The position numbers and the translations under genes were made by a program. This document shows, in pieces, positions 62,647 through 64,000 of a stretch of DNA of 64,000 nucleotides. This DNA is from PFJX01 sp044227325 (lineage in GTDB: Bacteria; Pseudomonadota; Gammaproteobacteria; Burkholderiales; Thiobacillaceae). A model generated the notes under the pieces. That model searched no databases and had not been told where the DNA came from. It saw nothing but the letters and a program-made list of their open reading frames with translations. Each line of letters opens with the position of its first letter. Positions within the stretch are counted from its first letter, which is position 1. The stretch lies in NCBI GenBank assembly GCA_044227325.1, contig JBGAFI010000018.1:14265-78264 (forward strand). Reading direction: 5' to 3'.

Positions 62647-62985
62647 ATGCTCATGTATCTGAACTCGCATCAGGTTACGGCGATAGCCAATGCCGACGCA
62701 CACACCAATAACGCCCATCTACCAACCTACACAGAGCTATTTGCCCTTACGCAGCGCCTGGCTTACGCGGATGCCGGTGACCTGTTAACGCCGGAGGATT
62801 ACCGCAACATCGCGCGAAACGTTCTGGAGAAAGACAAATCCGCCTACGCAGCAGTTGCCGGTCCTGAGATGTTGGCACTCATTGAGCGGGTCGCGAGGCT
62901 GAATCGTGATGCGGGCGAAATTGGACCTGGAATGCTTGCGAGCTTGGTTGATGAAGCCAAGTCCATCCTCGAGAACATGCGATAA
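62647..62985 (+). CDS. Hypothetical protein of mobile element
   Basis: A 112-residue, mostly helical soluble protein (TYTELFALTQRLAYADAGDLLTPEDYRNIARNVLEKDKSAYAAVAGPEMLALIERVARLN). No domain is recognised. ATG 62647 has AGGAGAAAGAAAC directly upstream. It precedes the ParB-family gene by ten bases on the same strand, so the two form the first visible operon of the element. Moderate GC content, lower than the core chromosome to its left. Confidence 0.6.
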   Translation: MLMYLNSHQVTAIANADAHTNNAHLPTYTELFALTQRLAYADAGDLLTPEDYRNIARNVLEKDKSAYAAVAGPEMLALIERVARLNRDAGEIGPGMLASLVDEAKSILENMR

Positions 62986-62995
62986 GGAGATCGAC

Positions 62996-63907
62996 ATGAA
63001 AGTCAGGATTAGCAAGACGATGGCAGCAGAATTCGCGGATGCCAATAAGACGTTACAGAATCAAGATGGCTATATGGCATATCCGGACACGGTCGGCGAA
63101 CACGAGCTAGTTCCCGTGCAGTTATTCAGAATAAGGGGATTTTGTGAAGAGAGGTTGAAGCACACACCCTCCCCCACCATGCGGACAGCATACAACGCCC
63201 TTCGGCTACAGATAGACAACACCATCCTGCTAGAGGAGCTGAAGCGCGACGGGAAGATCAAGCCGATGAACGAGGTTTCGCAGCGAAACAATTCTGAAGG
63301 CCAATTCATCACGTTGGCCAGGTCGGAGATTCTGACGCTTGACCAGGTGCGCACCGTGTTCGATGACACGTCAATAGCGGAGCTGGCCGAGGACATCAAG
63401 AACCACGGATTGATCAATCCCATCACGGTACGTCATGGCCATGAAGGGAAGTATTTTCTGGTTGCCGGTGAACGGCGTCTGCGGGCGTGCGAACTTGCCG
63501 GCGTGCCGATCGTGGCGAAGGTGATCAATGCCGATGCCGCAGCCGGGAAAAGGATCCAGCTGGCCGAGAACATCCACCGTGAAGATCTATGTCTGGAGGA
63601 CAAAGCCCGGGCGGTACGGGAGTTGTATGACCAGCTGGGAACCATGCAGGCAGTAGCCGACCTGGTGAAGAAGTCGAAGGCCTGGGTCTCAAAACATGTT
63701 GCGGTGACCGAACCCGATTTCGGATGGCGGGCGCGCAAATTGCTCGAGGACGGGACTTGCGAGGATCTGGAACTACTCGGGACGCTATCCAAGATCGAGC
63801 ACACATGCAACTGGTCGGATTCGGAGGAAGCTATCAAACGTTTCCTCGAGGGAGGACTGAACCGGGAAGCAGCGCGTGAATTTCTGAGATCGAGAGGAGA
63901 GGACTAG
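62996..63907 (+). CDS. ParB/Spo0J-family DNA-binding protein
   Basis: A 303-residue protein. The N-terminal 95 residues are of unknown type. From about residue 105 comes the ParB N-terminal domain (LDQVRTVFDDTSIAELAEDIKNHGLINPITVRHGHEGKYFLVAGERRLRACELAGVPIVAKVINA, with the GERRLRA CTP/nuclease-like box) and AENIHREDLCLEDKARAVRELYDQLGTMQAVADLVKKSKAWVSKHVAV with the helix-turn-helix. It may partition or stabilise the element or act as a regulator. No ParA is in view. Start at ATG 62996 after AAGGAGA. Confidence 0.85.
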   Translation: MKVRISKTMAAEFADANKTLQNQDGYMAYPDTVGEHELVPVQLFRIRGFCEERLKHTPSPTMRTAYNALRLQIDNTILLEELKRDGKIKPMNEVSQRNNSEGQFITLARSEILTLDQVRTVFDDTSIAELAEDIKNHGLINPITVRHGHEGKYFLVAGERRLRACELAGVPIVAKVINADAAAGKRIQLAENIHREDLCLEDKARAVRELYDQLGTMQAVADLVKKSKAWVSKHVAVTEPDFGWRARKLLEDGTCEDLELLGTLSKIEHTCNWSDSEEAIKRFLEGGLNREAAREFLRSRGED

Positions 63908-64000
63908 ACGAAGCGGAGTCTAGCGCAGGATGCGAAGTATCATCAGCAACAAGCGGAATGGCAGGCAAAGCATTAAGCCAGAGCGGCCGACAAGGCGGAT

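Noticed and set aside
63929..64000. A further gene starting after parB
   Set aside because: An ATG at 63929 opens a basic frame to the window end, but there is no ribosome-binding site and too little sequence to judge.

Overview
The window looks like a high-GC betaproteobacterial chromosome. This is inferred from gene content and protein character (ubiJ-ubiB, secA next to a DUF721 gene, a xseB-ispA-dxs block, a betaproteobacterial-type tRNA-Met 3' end). A CowN homologue points to a nitrogen-fixing lineage, and Rhodocyclales or Nitrosomonadales-like bacteria would fit. No species can be named from the sequence alone.

Region 1 (1-19880) is one long plus-strand surface-polysaccharide (O-antigen or capsule-like) cluster, mostly with overlapping or tightly spaced genes. 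It holds an AsnB-type amidotransferase, several glycosyltransferases, an AlgD-like GDP-mannose dehydrogenase, and a nonulosonic (sialic-type) acid set: NeuC-like epimerase, NeuA-like CMP transferase and NeuB-like synthase. It also has a cupin, a Wzy-like polymerase, a perosamine-synthase-like aminotransferase and a methyltransferase. It ends with the WbpK/V-WbpL-WbpM-like module, which would make a 6-deoxy-HexNAc and load it on undecaprenyl phosphate. No Wzx flippase or ABC exporter is visible. The stretch from about 14 to 16 kb is much more AT-rich, which suggests mosaic acquisition.

Region 2 (19.9-36.8 kb) is mainly core: an FAD oxidoreductase, a damaged MidA-type methyltransferase, two small conserved proteins downstream of secA, a DUF721 protein, aroK without aroB, an unusual O-antigen-ligase-like protein carrying an inserted beta-sandwich-like domain, a VanZ protein, a sodium:solute symporter, a FadL porin, a chemoreceptor, and an ECF sigma factor with a probable membrane partner. 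Region 3 (36.9-38.8 kb) is an AT-richer patch of four small minus-strand genes with integron-cassette-like junctions.

Region 4 (38.9-61.9 kb) is again core-like and mostly minus strand. It contains a phosphoketolase-acetate kinase pair, cowN, an esterase, a lipoprotein, and a small gene behind a convincing sigma-54 promoter. Next come ubiJ-ubiB, mtnA plus a class II aldolase (methylthioadenosine DHAP shunt), glucokinase-DoxX, a diguanylate cyclase, a glutamine amidotransferase diverging from a retropepsin-like protease, and folE2, dxs, ispA and xseB.

Region 5 (61931-64000) begins with the 3' half of a tRNA-Met gene and continues into what appears to be an integrated mobile element. It has a roughly 0.7 kb non-coding end with arm-like repeats and a very large nested inverted repeat, followed by a small unknown gene and a ParB-family gene.
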